From UBA10364 sp049611965 (GTDB taxonomy: Bacteria; Bacteroidota; Bacteroidia; Flavobacteriales; Schleiferiaceae): 64,000 nt of DNA. This document shows positions 1 to 7,991 of this stretch, piece by piece (positions within the stretch are counted from its first letter, which is position 1; each line of letters starts with the position of its first letter). Below the pieces are notes generated by a model. The model saw only the letters and a list, made by a program, of their open reading frames with translations, was not told the origin of the DNA and ran no database searches. The stretch is from contig JBMZBC010000001.1 in the NCBI GenBank assembly GCA_049611965.1, forward strand, positions 62,001-126,000. The letters run 5' to 3'. The translations under genes were made by a program, and so were the position numbers.

Positions 1-179
1 AGCGTGATTAATTCATCAAATATTGGATACGCTTTGTTGTATTCACCAGCCTCGTAGTATTCTACTGCTTTTCCGAATTTAAAATCCAAATCCTTGCTTT
101 TAAGCACTTCTTGGTATTCACCACATGAAGTAGCCAAAAAGGCGAGGAGCATGTATGTAAAGAATTTCTTTCCCATCAT
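1..179 (-). CDS. bamD: BamD-like outer-membrane assembly lipoprotein (5' part only)
   Basis: Only the first 59 codons lie in the window; the gene runs off the left edge. Translation of the minus strand begins MMGKKFFTYM and has a lipoprotein signal ending in a lipobox (LATSCGEY, Cys at about residue 20). It continues with a TPR-like helix pair (FGKAVEYYEAGEYNKAYPIF) matching the start of BamD, the TPR lipoprotein of the BAM complex that inserts beta-barrels into the outer membrane. A -7 box at 187-194 lies in the 21 bp gap behind the glycosyltransferase gene, so it probably has its own promoter. Either of the two adjacent ATGs (179 or 176) could be the start. The family call rests on a short segment. 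Confidence 0.75.
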   Translation of the reverse strand, partial: MMGKKFFTYMLLAFLATSCGEYQEVLKSKDLDFKFGKAVEYYEAGEYNKAYPIFDELIT

Positions 180-186
180 TGACGGG

Positions 187-194
187 CAAAGGTA
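187..194 (-). promoter_or_regulatory. -7 promoter box for bamD
   Basis: TACCTTTG on the minus strand matches the Bacteroidota -7 consensus TAnnTTTG and ends 7 nt before the first ATG at 179. I see no TTG at the usual -33 spacing, so the call rests on the -7 box and its position. Confidence 0.45.
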
Positions 195-200
195 AGGTAT

Positions 201-1226
201 TTACCAAACTTGTAAAGAGGAAATATCATCATAATCCCTACCCTTTTCTACATTGCTAATCAGCTGTTCAACTAGTACATCTGCGTAATCAGGAAAATCA
301 ATTTTATTCCGATGCGGACTATTCAAAAATTCTTGCCAAACTGCCAATCCATTTGGATCCAAAGAATCAAATACTTTAACACCAACAAGTGATGCTGCAA
401 CGGCGTTTGAGGATTGTTCGTATTGTCCCTTAATGGGGCTAATGAGTAGTTTTTTGCCGCAGTATAAGGCCTCGGAAGGTGCTTCGAAGCCAGCACCGCA
501 AATAAGACCAGTACAGGTTTTAAAACTCTCGAGATAGCCTTCAACTCCGACTGGCTTAACAATCGTGTTATCAGTAGAGTACTGTTTCTCTACTCGAGAA
601 AACACTTCAAAACGTTCGTTTGGGAATTGGGCCGTAAAAGCTACAATTTCCTCTGCTGAATAGGATGGCAAGTAAATAGTGTAATGTCCTCTATCCTCTA
701 ATTCTAGTTCCCGGATTTCCTTCCTAATGATGGGAGGCAGTATGAATGTATCATAGTTTTCAAAGTGAAATCCAATGGCGTATTTCGATGGGGACATGTT
801 CGATATCACCCATTCCCAGTGCCAAACGCGCTTTGGGGGACGAGGAGTATTCTTAGTCCAAAAGGCAGCCTGATGACTTATTTGTAATGACGGAACTCTT
901 CGCAATAAACAAGCATAAGAAGCAACGGCCTCAAAGTCTATGAATACTGCATCATATTCCTTGACTGGAAGGGAAAGAACATCCCTTATGAATCGAAGCG
1001 GCTTATTCTTTAAAATACTGCGCCAGTAACTTACAGCCCCTTTCGAATCATAGACCATCGTAAGTCCGTAGCAGCGATATTTTATGTTGAAACCTAAATT
1101 CAGGTCGCTCTGAGTTCCTGAAACAAGTACATCTACTTCTGCGTGAGCATGCAACCGAGGGACTAAATCTCTCGCCCGGGCCACATGGCCATTACCAGTT
1201 CCTTGGAATGCGTAAAGTATCTTCAA
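201..1226 (-). CDS. Glycosyltransferase of the GT1/GT28-like fold, function unknown
   Basis: A 341-residue protein with an N-terminal glycine-rich loop (QGTGNGHVARA, about residues 8-18) typical of GT-B glycosyltransferases. A C-terminal nucleotide-sugar binding signature (CGAGFEAPSEALYCGKKLL then EQSSNA, about 240-275) is characteristic of the MurG-like Glyco_trans_1_3 group. No signal peptide or membrane helix is visible, so it probably works at the cytoplasmic face of the membrane. It starts one base after the stop of the LpxH-like phosphoesterase gene at 1228, so the two are almost certainly co-transcribed. That pairing suggests an envelope glycolipid role. Donor and acceptor cannot be told from sequence. 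Confidence 0.8.
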   Translation of the reverse strand: MKILYAFQGTGNGHVARARDLVPRLHAHAEVDVLVSGTQSDLNLGFNIKYRCYGLTMVYDSKGAVSYWRSILKNKPLRFIRDVLSLPVKEYDAVFIDFEAVASYACLLRRVPSLQISHQAAFWTKNTPRPPKRVWHWEWVISNMSPSKYAIGFHFENYDTFILPPIIRKEIRELELEDRGHYTIYLPSYSAEEIVAFTAQFPNERFEVFSRVEKQYSTDNTIVKPVGVEGYLESFKTCTGLICGAGFEAPSEALYCGKKLLISPIKGQYEQSSNAVAASLVGVKVFDSLDPNGLAVWQEFLNSPHRNKIDFPDYADVLVEQLISNVEKGRDYDDISSLQVW

Positions 1227-1227
1227 A

Positions 1228-2076
1228 TTAGCTATTCAGAAATTCCTCAGTAAGTTTCGAAATTAGCTCTTTAGGCGATAAATGAGTACGTTCCTCGTCA
1301 TCTTGTTCCGGAACCCCATTCTTTGGGGTAGAAAGAAAATCATGCTGATGTAAGCGCCATATACCTCCGTGGTACTCTAAGGCAGTGCAATTTTCAACCC
1401 AATCACCTGAATTCATGTATTTTACGGAACCTTTGTTCGTTTTAACTTCTCTCATAATTGGCTGATGGATATGACCGCACACAACGTAATCGTATTTCTT
1501 TTCTATCGCCAATTCGCTAGCTACTCTCTCGAAATCGCCGATAAACTTAACCGCTCCTTTAACACTGTTTTTGATTCGCTTAGATAGACTATACTTTTCA
1601 CGACCTAACTTTTTTAAAATCTTATTCAGCCAGCGATTCATCACTATTAGAAGGTCGTAGCCCCAGCCCCCCATTTTTGCTATAAACTTGGCTTGGTGTA
1701 TGCTGTGATCAAAAATATCACCGTGGAAGAACCAAAGTTTTTTATCATCTAGCTTTAGAACGAGGTGATTTCGAAGATAAATATTACCGAGTTGCCAATC
1801 GGTAAATCTTCGCAGAGCTTCATCATGATTACCCGTGATATAATGAATCTTCGTTCCCTTACTTGCCATCTTTAAAAGTCGACGGATCACTTTTAAGTGT
1901 TCCTTAGGAAAATATGATTTTCTGAAATTCCATATGTCAATGATATCCCCATTAAGTACGAGTACTTTGGGTTCAATAGAATGGAGATATGAATTGAGTT
2001 CTTTAGCATGGCATCCGTAGGTTCCTAAATGAATGTCACTTAATACGCAAACATCTAACTTTCTTCTAATTCTCAT
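1228..2076 (-). CDS. LpxH-like metallophosphoesterase (UDP-2,3-diacylglucosamine diphosphatase family)
   Basis: A 282-residue calcineurin-like phosphoesterase with the metal-site motifs in order: DIHLG (about 14-18), NGDIID (about 42-47), GNHDE (about 81-85) and GHIHQP (about 201-206). The family includes LpxH, which hydrolyses UDP-2,3-diacylglucosamine to lipid X in lipid A synthesis. Bacteroidota carry several LpxH-like paralogues, so the exact substrate is uncertain. It is followed after one base by the glycosyltransferase gene. The 93 bp upstream hold the dapA terminator; I see no convincing -7 box for this gene, whose transcript may start just inside that gap. Confidence 0.82.
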   Translation of the reverse strand: MRIRRKLDVCVLSDIHLGTYGCHAKELNSYLHSIEPKVLVLNGDIIDIWNFRKSYFPKEHLKVIRRLLKMASKGTKIHYITGNHDEALRRFTDWQLGNIYLRNHLVLKLDDKKLWFFHGDIFDHSIHQAKFIAKMGGWGYDLLIVMNRWLNKILKKLGREKYSLSKRIKNSVKGAVKFIGDFERVASELAIEKKYDYVVCGHIHQPIMREVKTNKGSVKYMNSGDWVENCTALEYHGGIWRLHQHDFLSTPKNGVPEQDDEERTHLSPKELISKLTEEFLNS

Positions 2077-2102
2077 CTTCGAGGCTTTTGAAGCGTAAAA
2101 TG

Positions 2103-2143
2103 AAAAAGGCTAACAAGTAGTTCATTAACTACTCGTTAGCCTT
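2103..2143 (-). terminator. Intrinsic terminator after dapA
   Basis: On the minus strand a long hairpin reads AAGGCTAAC-G-AGTAGTT, loop AATG, AACTACT-T-GTTAGCCTT, followed by a run of five T. The central G/T pair is a wobble. It lies 27 bp past the dapA stop and closes the prmC-ligA-dapA operon. Confidence 0.88.
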
Positions 2144-2169
2144 GTGTTATAATTTCTTAGAGTTAGTGT

Positions 2170-3060
2170 TTATAACAAGTTAAGGCTGTTCAATTCTGAT
2201 GTTAACTCCTTTATTAATCTATCTGTCGCAGAAACCAATGGTAATCTGACATGATTATTACAAATACCTCGTAATTCCAATACTGCTTTAATACCGGCAG
2301 GGTTACCTTCTGCAAAAAGAAGATTCGTTAGATGAAATAGTGATAGATGTGCTTCTTTTGATGCAGACCAATTTCCTTGATCGGCTTCATCGTAAACCTT
2401 ACAAAAGATTTCAGGCACCCCTTGACCGCTTACGGAAATTACTCCGTCACAACCTAAGCCTAACATGGCAAACGTCAAATTGTCGTCACCAGAGATGATT
2501 TTAAATCCATCGGGGCGTCCGAGCACTAACTCTGTAATCTGGTCCAAATTGCCACTCGCTTCTTTAATGGCCACAATATTTTCAAATTCTGCAGCTAAAC
2601 GCAGCGTGGTTGTTGCAGTGATATTCGAGCTTGTTCTTCCAGGAACGTTATAAAGAATAATTGGCAAACTAGACGCTTCACTCAAAGCCTTATAATGCTG
2701 GTAAATTCCTTCTTGAGAAGGCTTATTGTAGTAGGGGCTCGCACTTAGCAACGCGCTCACACCGTCAACATTGAAGGCTGACATTTCTTGCGCAACGGCC
2801 ATGGTGTTATTTCCGCCAATACCAAAAATCACAGGTAAACGATTGGCATTCTTTTCTAGAACGAATTCTAATACTTCATATCGCTCTTCCTTGCTCAGCG
2901 TTGGATTTTCCGCAGTAGTTCCATTGACCACGAAATAGTCCACTCCACCTTTAATACAATGTTCAAGTAGTCTTTCTAGGCCGTCGAAATCAATAGAGCC
3001 ATCGTTGTGAAAGGGTGTTATTAAAGCAACCCCTACTCCTTTCGGTACTCCTCTATCCAT
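2170..3060 (-). CDS. dapA: 4-hydroxy-tetrahydrodipicolinate synthase
   Basis: A 296-residue TIM-barrel aldolase that condenses pyruvate with aspartate semialdehyde, the first dedicated step to lysine and meso-diaminopimelate. Visible landmarks are GVALITPF near the N-terminus, NGTTAENPTLS (about 46-56; GTTGE in most homologues), YNVPGRT (about 138-144, proton-relay Tyr) and IAIKEASGN with the Schiff-base Lys (about 164-172). Its start overlaps the upstream small-protein gene by 8 bp, and a strong terminator follows. It is the last gene of the prmC-ligA operon. Length and motifs are normal for the family. Confidence 0.96.
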   Translation of the reverse strand: MDRGVPKGVGVALITPFHNDGSIDFDGLERLLEHCIKGGVDYFVVNGTTAENPTLSKEERYEVLEFVLEKNANRLPVIFGIGGNNTMAVAQEMSAFNVDGVSALLSASPYYNKPSQEGIYQHYKALSEASSLPIILYNVPGRTSSNITATTTLRLAAEFENIVAIKEASGNLDQITELVLGRPDGFKIISGDDNLTFAMLGLGCDGVISVSGQGVPEIFCKVYDEADQGNWSASKEAHLSLFHLTNLLFAEGNPAGIKAVLELRGICNNHVRLPLVSATDRLIKELTSELNSLNLL

Positions 3061-3517
3061 GGTTGATTATTTTTAAGTAATTCACCAATGTCTCTAGTTT
3101 CTCTTCCAAACTATGGTTTCCAGGCACGGTGAAGTCTGTGTCTTCATAAGTTCCTTGCAAATCTACGCGAAGTGCATACTTCCTAGCATACCAATACCAA
3201 CCTAAAACATCATCATTGCACAAATTCAATATAAAATGTTTGTTTTCAGTCATCATAGGTAAAGCGATGGCCGGTTCGCCGCGCAAATTAATATCATTAA
3301 GGTATAACACGCTGCTGTTCACAGCTTGTTCCTTGCTTCGTTTTTCTTTAATCCAGCGAACGCCTTGAGCTCTGTTAAAATAACGCTTCACTGTGGCCAA
3401 TTCTTCTTCGGTACGATGAATGACAGTAACCGAAGCATTCGTATCTAAGGGAACATTTGTGCTGGGTTGAGCAGCCTTAATAAGCTGTTTGCGATAATGG
3501 TTTTTTAGGAATTTCAT
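3053..3517 (-). CDS. Conserved hypothetical protein (DUF6913-like)
   Basis: A 154-residue cytosolic-looking protein with no signal peptide, helix-rich at the N-terminus (KFLKNHYRKQLIKAA). Later segments read RVDLQGTYEDTDF and EKLETLVNYLKII. I recognise it only as an uncharacterised Bacteroidota protein of the kind labelled DUF6913; that label is from memory and was not checked. It overlaps ligA by 4 bp and dapA by 8 bp, so it is translationally coupled within the operon. Some of its features (a compact domain with a conserved ALPMM...NKHFILNLCNDD stretch) suggest a folded enzyme-like domain, but no catalytic motif stands out. Confidence 0.8.
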   Translation of the reverse strand: MKFLKNHYRKQLIKAAQPSTNVPLDTNASVTVIHRTEEELATVKRYFNRAQGVRWIKEKRSKEQAVNSSVLYLNDINLRGEPAIALPMMTENKHFILNLCNDDVLGWYWYARKYALRVDLQGTYEDTDFTVPGNHSLEEKLETLVNYLKIINHG

Positions 3518-5520
3518 AGGCCTAGTAACTCAATAAAACCTTGCTCACTTAAAATTGGCACCCCTAAAGACTCCGCTTTTTTCAATTTCGATGGGCCCAT
3601 GCCTTCACCTGCAACCACATAATTTGTTTTACCACTAATGGAACCTACATTTTGACCGCCATATCTCTCAATGGTGTCCTTTAATTCATTGCGAGAGAAC
3701 CGCTCGAACACCCCTGAGACTACAATCTTCGCCCCAGTAATTGGACTTTCAGTAATACTTTTTTCAGTTTGAATCATTTGCATTTGTACACCAGCATCTA
3801 CGAGTGCATCGAGAACCATCGCATTTTTCTCCAATCTGAAATAGCCGTGAACTTCACGTGCAATGACCTCACCCATAGAGTCAACAGCAGTAATTTCTTC
3901 TATCGAGGCCTCTGCTAAGGCAAACATAGAACCGAAGTGTTTGGCTAGCTTTTTCGCCACTGTAGCCCCAACGTGTCTGATTCCTAAGCCAAAAAGTACA
4001 CGTTCAAAAGGAACTTCCTTACTCTGTAGAATCCCGTCAAGAATATTTTGGACGCTCTTTTCCTTAAATCCTTCCAATTCTATCAACTCATCGAAAGTGA
4101 GCGAATAAAGATCTCCGGGGTGTCTAATAAGGCCTTTCTCCACAAAAAGTTGCACTGTTTCACTTCCCATACCAGCAATATCCATTGCTTTTCTACTGAT
4201 GTAATGTTCGATTCTTCCACTTACCTGGGGCGGACAACTATCAGTATTAGGACAGTAATGCTGAGCTTCTCCTTCCTTCCGAACTAATGAAGTAGCACAT
4301 TCCGGACACTCTTCGATAAAGACGACTTCGGCAGCATCCTCAGCTCTTTTGTCCAAGTCTACACCTACAACTTTTGGGATAATCTCCCCTCCCTTTTCTA
4401 CAAAAACGCTATCGCCGAGATAAAGATTTAAAAGCTCAATCTGATCACTATTGTGAAGCGAAGCGCGCTTTACAGTTGTGCCGCCAAGCCAAACAGGCTC
4501 CAGGTTTGCCACTGGAGTTATTGCACCAGTTCTTCCAACTTGGTAAGTCACTTCATTTAGGGTCGTACTCACTCGTTCGGCCTTGAATTTATACGCAGTT
4601 GCCCATCGTGGAGATTTTGCCGTAAAACCAAGTTCTTGTTGCGCAGCGTAGCTATCCACCTTGATGACAATGCCGTCAATATCGAACGGCAAGTCCTTTC
4701 GCGCAGTATCCCAATGGCCAATGAAGTCCATGATTTGATCGATACTTTCGCATTCTTCAATGAATCGATTCTTTTCTAAAGGAACTTTGAAGCCCATACC
4801 ACCAGCTGCTCGGATAGCACCTGTATGAGAAGGACTTACTACTCCTTCTGGTAAAACGTAATATAGGTAGGCATCCAGCCCTCTTGAGGCTACCTCACTG
4901 CTATCCTGTAATTTCAGCGTACCTGAAGCACAATTCCGAGGATTGGCAAACGACGGCAAACCGGCTGCGTTTCTTTTATCATTGAGGCTATTGAATGCTG
5001 CATGCGGCATTACGATTTCACCGCGTATCTCAAAATCTGTCGGAAATTCACCGGTCAATTTTAACGGGATGCTTCGAATGGTTCTTACGTTGGCGGTAAT
5101 ATCGTCACCTTGGGTACCGTCTCCTCGAGTGACCGCTTGAACCAGAACGCCATTTTCGTAACGTATACCGATAGCCACACCGTCGTATTTTAATTCACAT
5201 ACAAAGCTAGCATCTGGTGCACTTTTCTGAACTCTCGTGATCCATTCTTGGATCTCTTCAAGAGAATAGGAATTACTCAAAGACAACATGGAATAGCGGT
5301 GCTGTATAGTATTAAAGCTTTTGGTAATGCCTCCACCTACTCGAACACTTGGACTATTGGGGTCAGTATATTCTGGATGAGCAGCCTCAAGGGTTTCTAA
5401 TTCTTTTAAGAGCATATCGAACTCATAATCAGAAATCACTGGAGCATCTTCGATATAGTACCTGCGGTTGTGCTCATGCAGTTCGTTCCGTAGTGCTTCT
5501 ATCTTTTCGTTAATCCCCAT
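3514..5520 (-). CDS. ligA: NAD-dependent DNA ligase LigA
   Basis: About 668 residues. It seals nicks using NAD+ in replication and repair. Domains in order: Ia domain (HEHNRRYYIEDAPVISDYEFD), adenylation domain with the nucleotidyl-Lys motif CELKYDGVA, OB fold, four-Cys zinc finger (CPEC...CPNTDSC), helix-hairpin-helix region, and a C-terminal BRCT domain (GAKIVVSGVF to LSEQGFIELL). I chose the ATG at 5520 (MGINEK). An in-frame TTG nine bases upstream is possible but less likely. The 5' end overlaps the prmC stop by 11 bp and the 3' end overlaps the next gene by 4 bp, so this is an operon member. Confidence 0.97.
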   Translation of the reverse strand: MGINEKIEALRNELHEHNRRYYIEDAPVISDYEFDMLLKELETLEAAHPEYTDPNSPSVRVGGGITKSFNTIQHRYSMLSLSNSYSLEEIQEWITRVQKSAPDASFVCELKYDGVAIGIRYENGVLVQAVTRGDGTQGDDITANVRTIRSIPLKLTGEFPTDFEIRGEIVMPHAAFNSLNDKRNAAGLPSFANPRNCASGTLKLQDSSEVASRGLDAYLYYVLPEGVVSPSHTGAIRAAGGMGFKVPLEKNRFIEECESIDQIMDFIGHWDTARKDLPFDIDGIVIKVDSYAAQQELGFTAKSPRWATAYKFKAERVSTTLNEVTYQVGRTGAITPVANLEPVWLGGTTVKRASLHNSDQIELLNLYLGDSVFVEKGGEIIPKVVGVDLDKRAEDAAEVVFIEECPECATSLVRKEGEAQHYCPNTDSCPPQVSGRIEHYISRKAMDIAGMGSETVQLFVEKGLIRHPGDLYSLTFDELIELEGFKEKSVQNILDGILQSKEVPFERVLFGLGIRHVGATVAKKLAKHFGSMFALAEASIEEITAVDSMGEVIAREVHGYFRLEKNAMVLDALVDAGVQMQMIQTEKSITESPITGAKIVVSGVFERFSRNELKDTIERYGGQNVGSISGKTNYVVAGEGMGPSKLKKAESLGVPILSEQGFIELLGL

Positions 5521-6349
5521 ATTGCGCAAAAATCATTCTGTCTTTCCCTTGCAAATCTTGCAATAAGTTAACCTCTTTAAACCCAAAAGAGGCACATAGT
5601 TCAATCATTTCTTCACCAAAATTCTCATGAATCTCAAAGGCCACATAAACTGGGTTATCCTTTTTGTTCTTCTTGGCCAATTCAAGCAATCTTCGGTAGA
5701 ACAGCAGCGCGTCGGAATTAGGTACAAAAAGTGCTCTATCTGGCTCATAGTCAACCACGTTTCTATCCATTGCTTGTGCTTCACTCTCTGGGATATATGG
5801 TGGATTTGAAACGAGGAGGTCAAACTCTGGCAATGCTTCTTCAAGTACGTCTAAGACCTTGAAATCAACATTAGCGCCCAGCTTCTCAGCATTGGCCTTT
5901 GCCGCATCAATGGTCTGCCGATGAATATCAACACCCGTAATGCTCCAATGTGGCCTTGCCAATTGCAATGAAATAGCAATACAGCCGCTGCCTGTACCTA
6001 CATCAATAACTTTTAACTCTTTCTGAGAAAATCTTTCAAGAATCCCAGCTACTAACTCTTCCGTCTCTGGTCGTGGTATTAAAGTATGCTCATTAACGAC
6101 AAATGCTCGATCGAAGAAAAATGCTTCACCGAGCACCAATTGCACTGGAGTCTTTGCTTTTAGCTGAGCTAAATCGGCCTCGAATGAAGGAAACGCGACT
6201 TCCTCTTTCTTCCTCATTATCAAATCAATGGGAGACATATCCAATCTTGATCCAAACCAAAGTTTAATCACAGCCGAAGTCTCTCTATCCCCATAAATAG
6301 GAACGAGTACATCTTGTGCCTGTAGTTGATAATTAGAGAGTGTGAACAT
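5510..6349 (-). CDS. prmC: Release factor glutamine methyltransferase PrmC (HemK)
   Basis: 279 residues from the preferred start. It methylates the Gln of the GGQ motif in peptide-chain release factors. The Rossmann methyltransferase core shows VIDVGTGSGCIAISL (SAM-binding motif I) and the diagnostic NPPYIP, with the N-terminal helical domain before it. An upstream in-frame ATG at 6397 would overlap divergent ribD and the ribD promoter. The ATG at 6349 (MFTLSNYQLQ) gives a normal family N-terminus and leaves 39 bp between the two starts. It is the first gene of the prmC-ligA-small protein-dapA operon. A weak -7-like TAATTTCA sits 6 nt before this ATG. Confidence 0.94.
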   Translation of the reverse strand: MFTLSNYQLQAQDVLVPIYGDRETSAVIKLWFGSRLDMSPIDLIMRKKEEVAFPSFEADLAQLKAKTPVQLVLGEAFFFDRAFVVNEHTLIPRPETEELVAGILERFSQKELKVIDVGTGSGCIAISLQLARPHWSITGVDIHRQTIDAAKANAEKLGANVDFKVLDVLEEALPEFDLLVSNPPYIPESEAQAMDRNVVDYEPDRALFVPNSDALLFYRRLLELAKKNKKDNPVYVAFEIHENFGEEMIELCASFGFKEVNLLQDLQGKDRMIFAQYGD

Positions 6350-6354
6350 TTGGC

Positions 6355-6384
6355 TTGAAATTACATCACAGCCTCCTACCTTTG
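6355..6384 (+). promoter_or_regulatory. Promoter of ribD with -7 box 4 nt before ATG
   Basis: TTG at 6355-6357, a 19 nt spacer, then TACCTTTG at 6377-6384 fit the Bacteroidota sigma consensus exactly. Only 4 nt separate the box from the ATG at 6389, so the transcript should be leaderless or nearly so. Confidence 0.65.
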
Positions 6385-6388
6385 GGCT

Positions 6389-7396
6389 ATGCTCCACAGT
6401 AAGTTTCTCACACGTTGCCTACAACTCGCTAACTATGGCAGAGGCACTACATCTCCCAATCCTATGGTAGGTGCAGTCGTGGTTCACAATGGTGTAATCA
6501 TAGGAGAAGGTTACCATAGAAAGGCTGGAGAGCCTCATGCAGAGGTCATGGCCATTAGAAGTGTCGAAAACCATGATTTACTCAAGCAGAGCATTTTATA
6601 CTGCTCATTAGAGCCGTGTGCCCATTACGGCAAGACACCACCTTGCTGTGAACTTATCTCTTCTCATGGTATTCCTCATGTGGTTATTGGTACTGGAGAT
6701 CCTCATAGTAAGGTTGACGGTAAGGGTGTAGCTCATCTTAGAAATCATGGAATCATAGTAGAGTTTGCGCCTTCACCAAAGGTATACAGGCAGCTGAACG
6801 AAGTCTTTTGGACCAATATGACTAAGAATAGACCTCATTTCACGTTGAAGTGGGCTGAGAATAATACTGGACATATCGACAAGAATAGAACAGCAGCGGA
6901 AAAACCTTTAAGCATAAGTGGTTCGTTAGCCGCATTGCGAACGCATCAATTACGGGCATCCGTGGATGGAATTCTTATTAGTTCAAAAACCGCTTCACTT
7001 GATTCTCCTAGCCTCACGACTAGAAAATGGTCTGGTCAAAGCCCTACCCCAATCATTTTGCTTAGTCAAGATTTCCCATTGCAAAGAGAATGGCTCTCTA
7101 ATTTAAAGGTGAAGCCAGTTTTAATAGGTAAAGTATTGCCGGAAGGATATCCTGGAATCACGTGTGATCCTAGAGATCTTAATCAATGGGTACCCAAGCT
7201 GTTAGATTTAGGTCTGAATCACATTTTGGTTGAGGGTGGCGCAAGAATATTACAGTCATTTATCGATTCTGATCTTGCCGATAGCATTCATAAGTACATT
7301 TCAAAGGACCAACTTGAAGAAGGAGTTTATGCTCCTGAAGCACCGTTGCTTACTAAAATTGCTCAACTAGGAAATGACCGTTATGAGCGCCGTTGA
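6389..7396 (+). CDS. ribD: Bifunctional riboflavin deaminase/reductase RibD
   Basis: A 335-residue two-domain enzyme of riboflavin synthesis: pyrimidine deamination, then ribosyl reduction. The N-terminal zinc deaminase has the HAEVMAI motif (about 50-56) and the second zinc half-site CSLEPCAHYGKTPPC (about 71-85). The C-terminal DHFR-like reductase starts near HFTLKWAEN and includes GHIDKN..., ALRTHQLRASVDGILI and ILVEGGARILQSF. The promoter box 4 nt upstream leaves no room for a ribosome-binding site or FMN riboswitch. It overlaps the next gene by 23 bp. Confidence 0.95.
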   Translation: MLHSKFLTRCLQLANYGRGTTSPNPMVGAVVVHNGVIIGEGYHRKAGEPHAEVMAIRSVENHDLLKQSILYCSLEPCAHYGKTPPCCELISSHGIPHVVIGTGDPHSKVDGKGVAHLRNHGIIVEFAPSPKVYRQLNEVFWTNMTKNRPHFTLKWAENNTGHIDKNRTAAEKPLSISGSLAALRTHQLRASVDGILISSKTASLDSPSLTTRKWSGQSPTPIILLSQDFPLQREWLSNLKVKPVLIGKVLPEGYPGITCDPRDLNQWVPKLLDLGLNHILVEGGARILQSFIDSDLADSIHKYISKDQLEEGVYAPEAPLLTKIAQLGNDRYERR

Positions 7397-7991
7397 TTTC
7401 TTCTTTACAATAGAAGAGCCCGCTTTAGGTGAATTAAAGGAAAAGGGCAGCAAATTCAAAGCCTATCTCTTTCCGGTGAAAGGTGAAGAGAGCTTTAAAA
7501 GTCAGCTCAATTTCATCAAGGAACAAGAACCTAATGCGCGTCATCACTGCTGGGCGTTCATTTTAGGCGAAGAGGCTGACTTTCATAAATCCAACGACGA
7601 CGGTGAACCAAGAAACACCGCTGGAGCTCCTATACTTCGTGCGCTAGTGAGCTCGGGAATGACTAATTTAGCCTGTGTGGTGGTCCGTTATTTCGGAGGT
7701 ACTAAACTCGGCGTACCAGGTTTAATAGCAGCTTACGGCGGCAGTGCTGAATTGGCCGTTGCTAACGCCACGAAGATCAAACAGATCATTTCTGAGGAGC
7801 TCATCTTGAACACAAGCTACGAGCACATGGCCTTGGTAGAGAGAATGATCAAAATCTACGGCGCAGATGTTGTAGCTAGAGAACAACGAGAAAGAGTAAC
7901 TTACACCCTAACTATTCGTCGGTCATTGTTCGGCGAGGCAATGGATTATGTCAAGAAGAATCATCACATTACTGTTCACACTAATAGGTAG
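7374..7991 (+). CDS. IMPACT/YigZ-family protein
   Basis: 205 residues (202 if the ATG at 7383 is used). The N-terminal UPF0029/IMPACT domain is recognisable from KEKGSKFKAYLFPV, ARHHCWAF, SNDDGEPRNTAGAPIL and VVRYFGGTKLGVPGLIAAYG. A short C-terminal DUF1949-like domain follows. In eukaryotes IMPACT modulates Gcn2; the bacterial role is unsettled, with translation-related functions proposed. It overlaps ribD by 23 bp and the downstream secreted peptidase by 44 bp, which points to translational coupling. The call is firm at family level only. Confidence 0.92.
   Translation: MTVMSAVDFFFTIEEPALGELKEKGSKFKAYLFPVKGEESFKSQLNFIKEQEPNARHHCWAFILGEEADFHKSNDDGEPRNTAGAPILRALVSSGMTNLACVVVRYFGGTKLGVPGLIAAYGGSAELAVANATKIKQIISEELILNTSYEHMALVERMIKIYGADVVAREQRERVTYTLTIRRSLFGEAMDYVKKNHHITVHTNR

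Noticed and set aside
6350..6388. FMN riboswitch before ribD
   Set aside because: The gap is 39 bp and the -7 box ends 4 nt before the ATG, leaving no leader RNA to fold.
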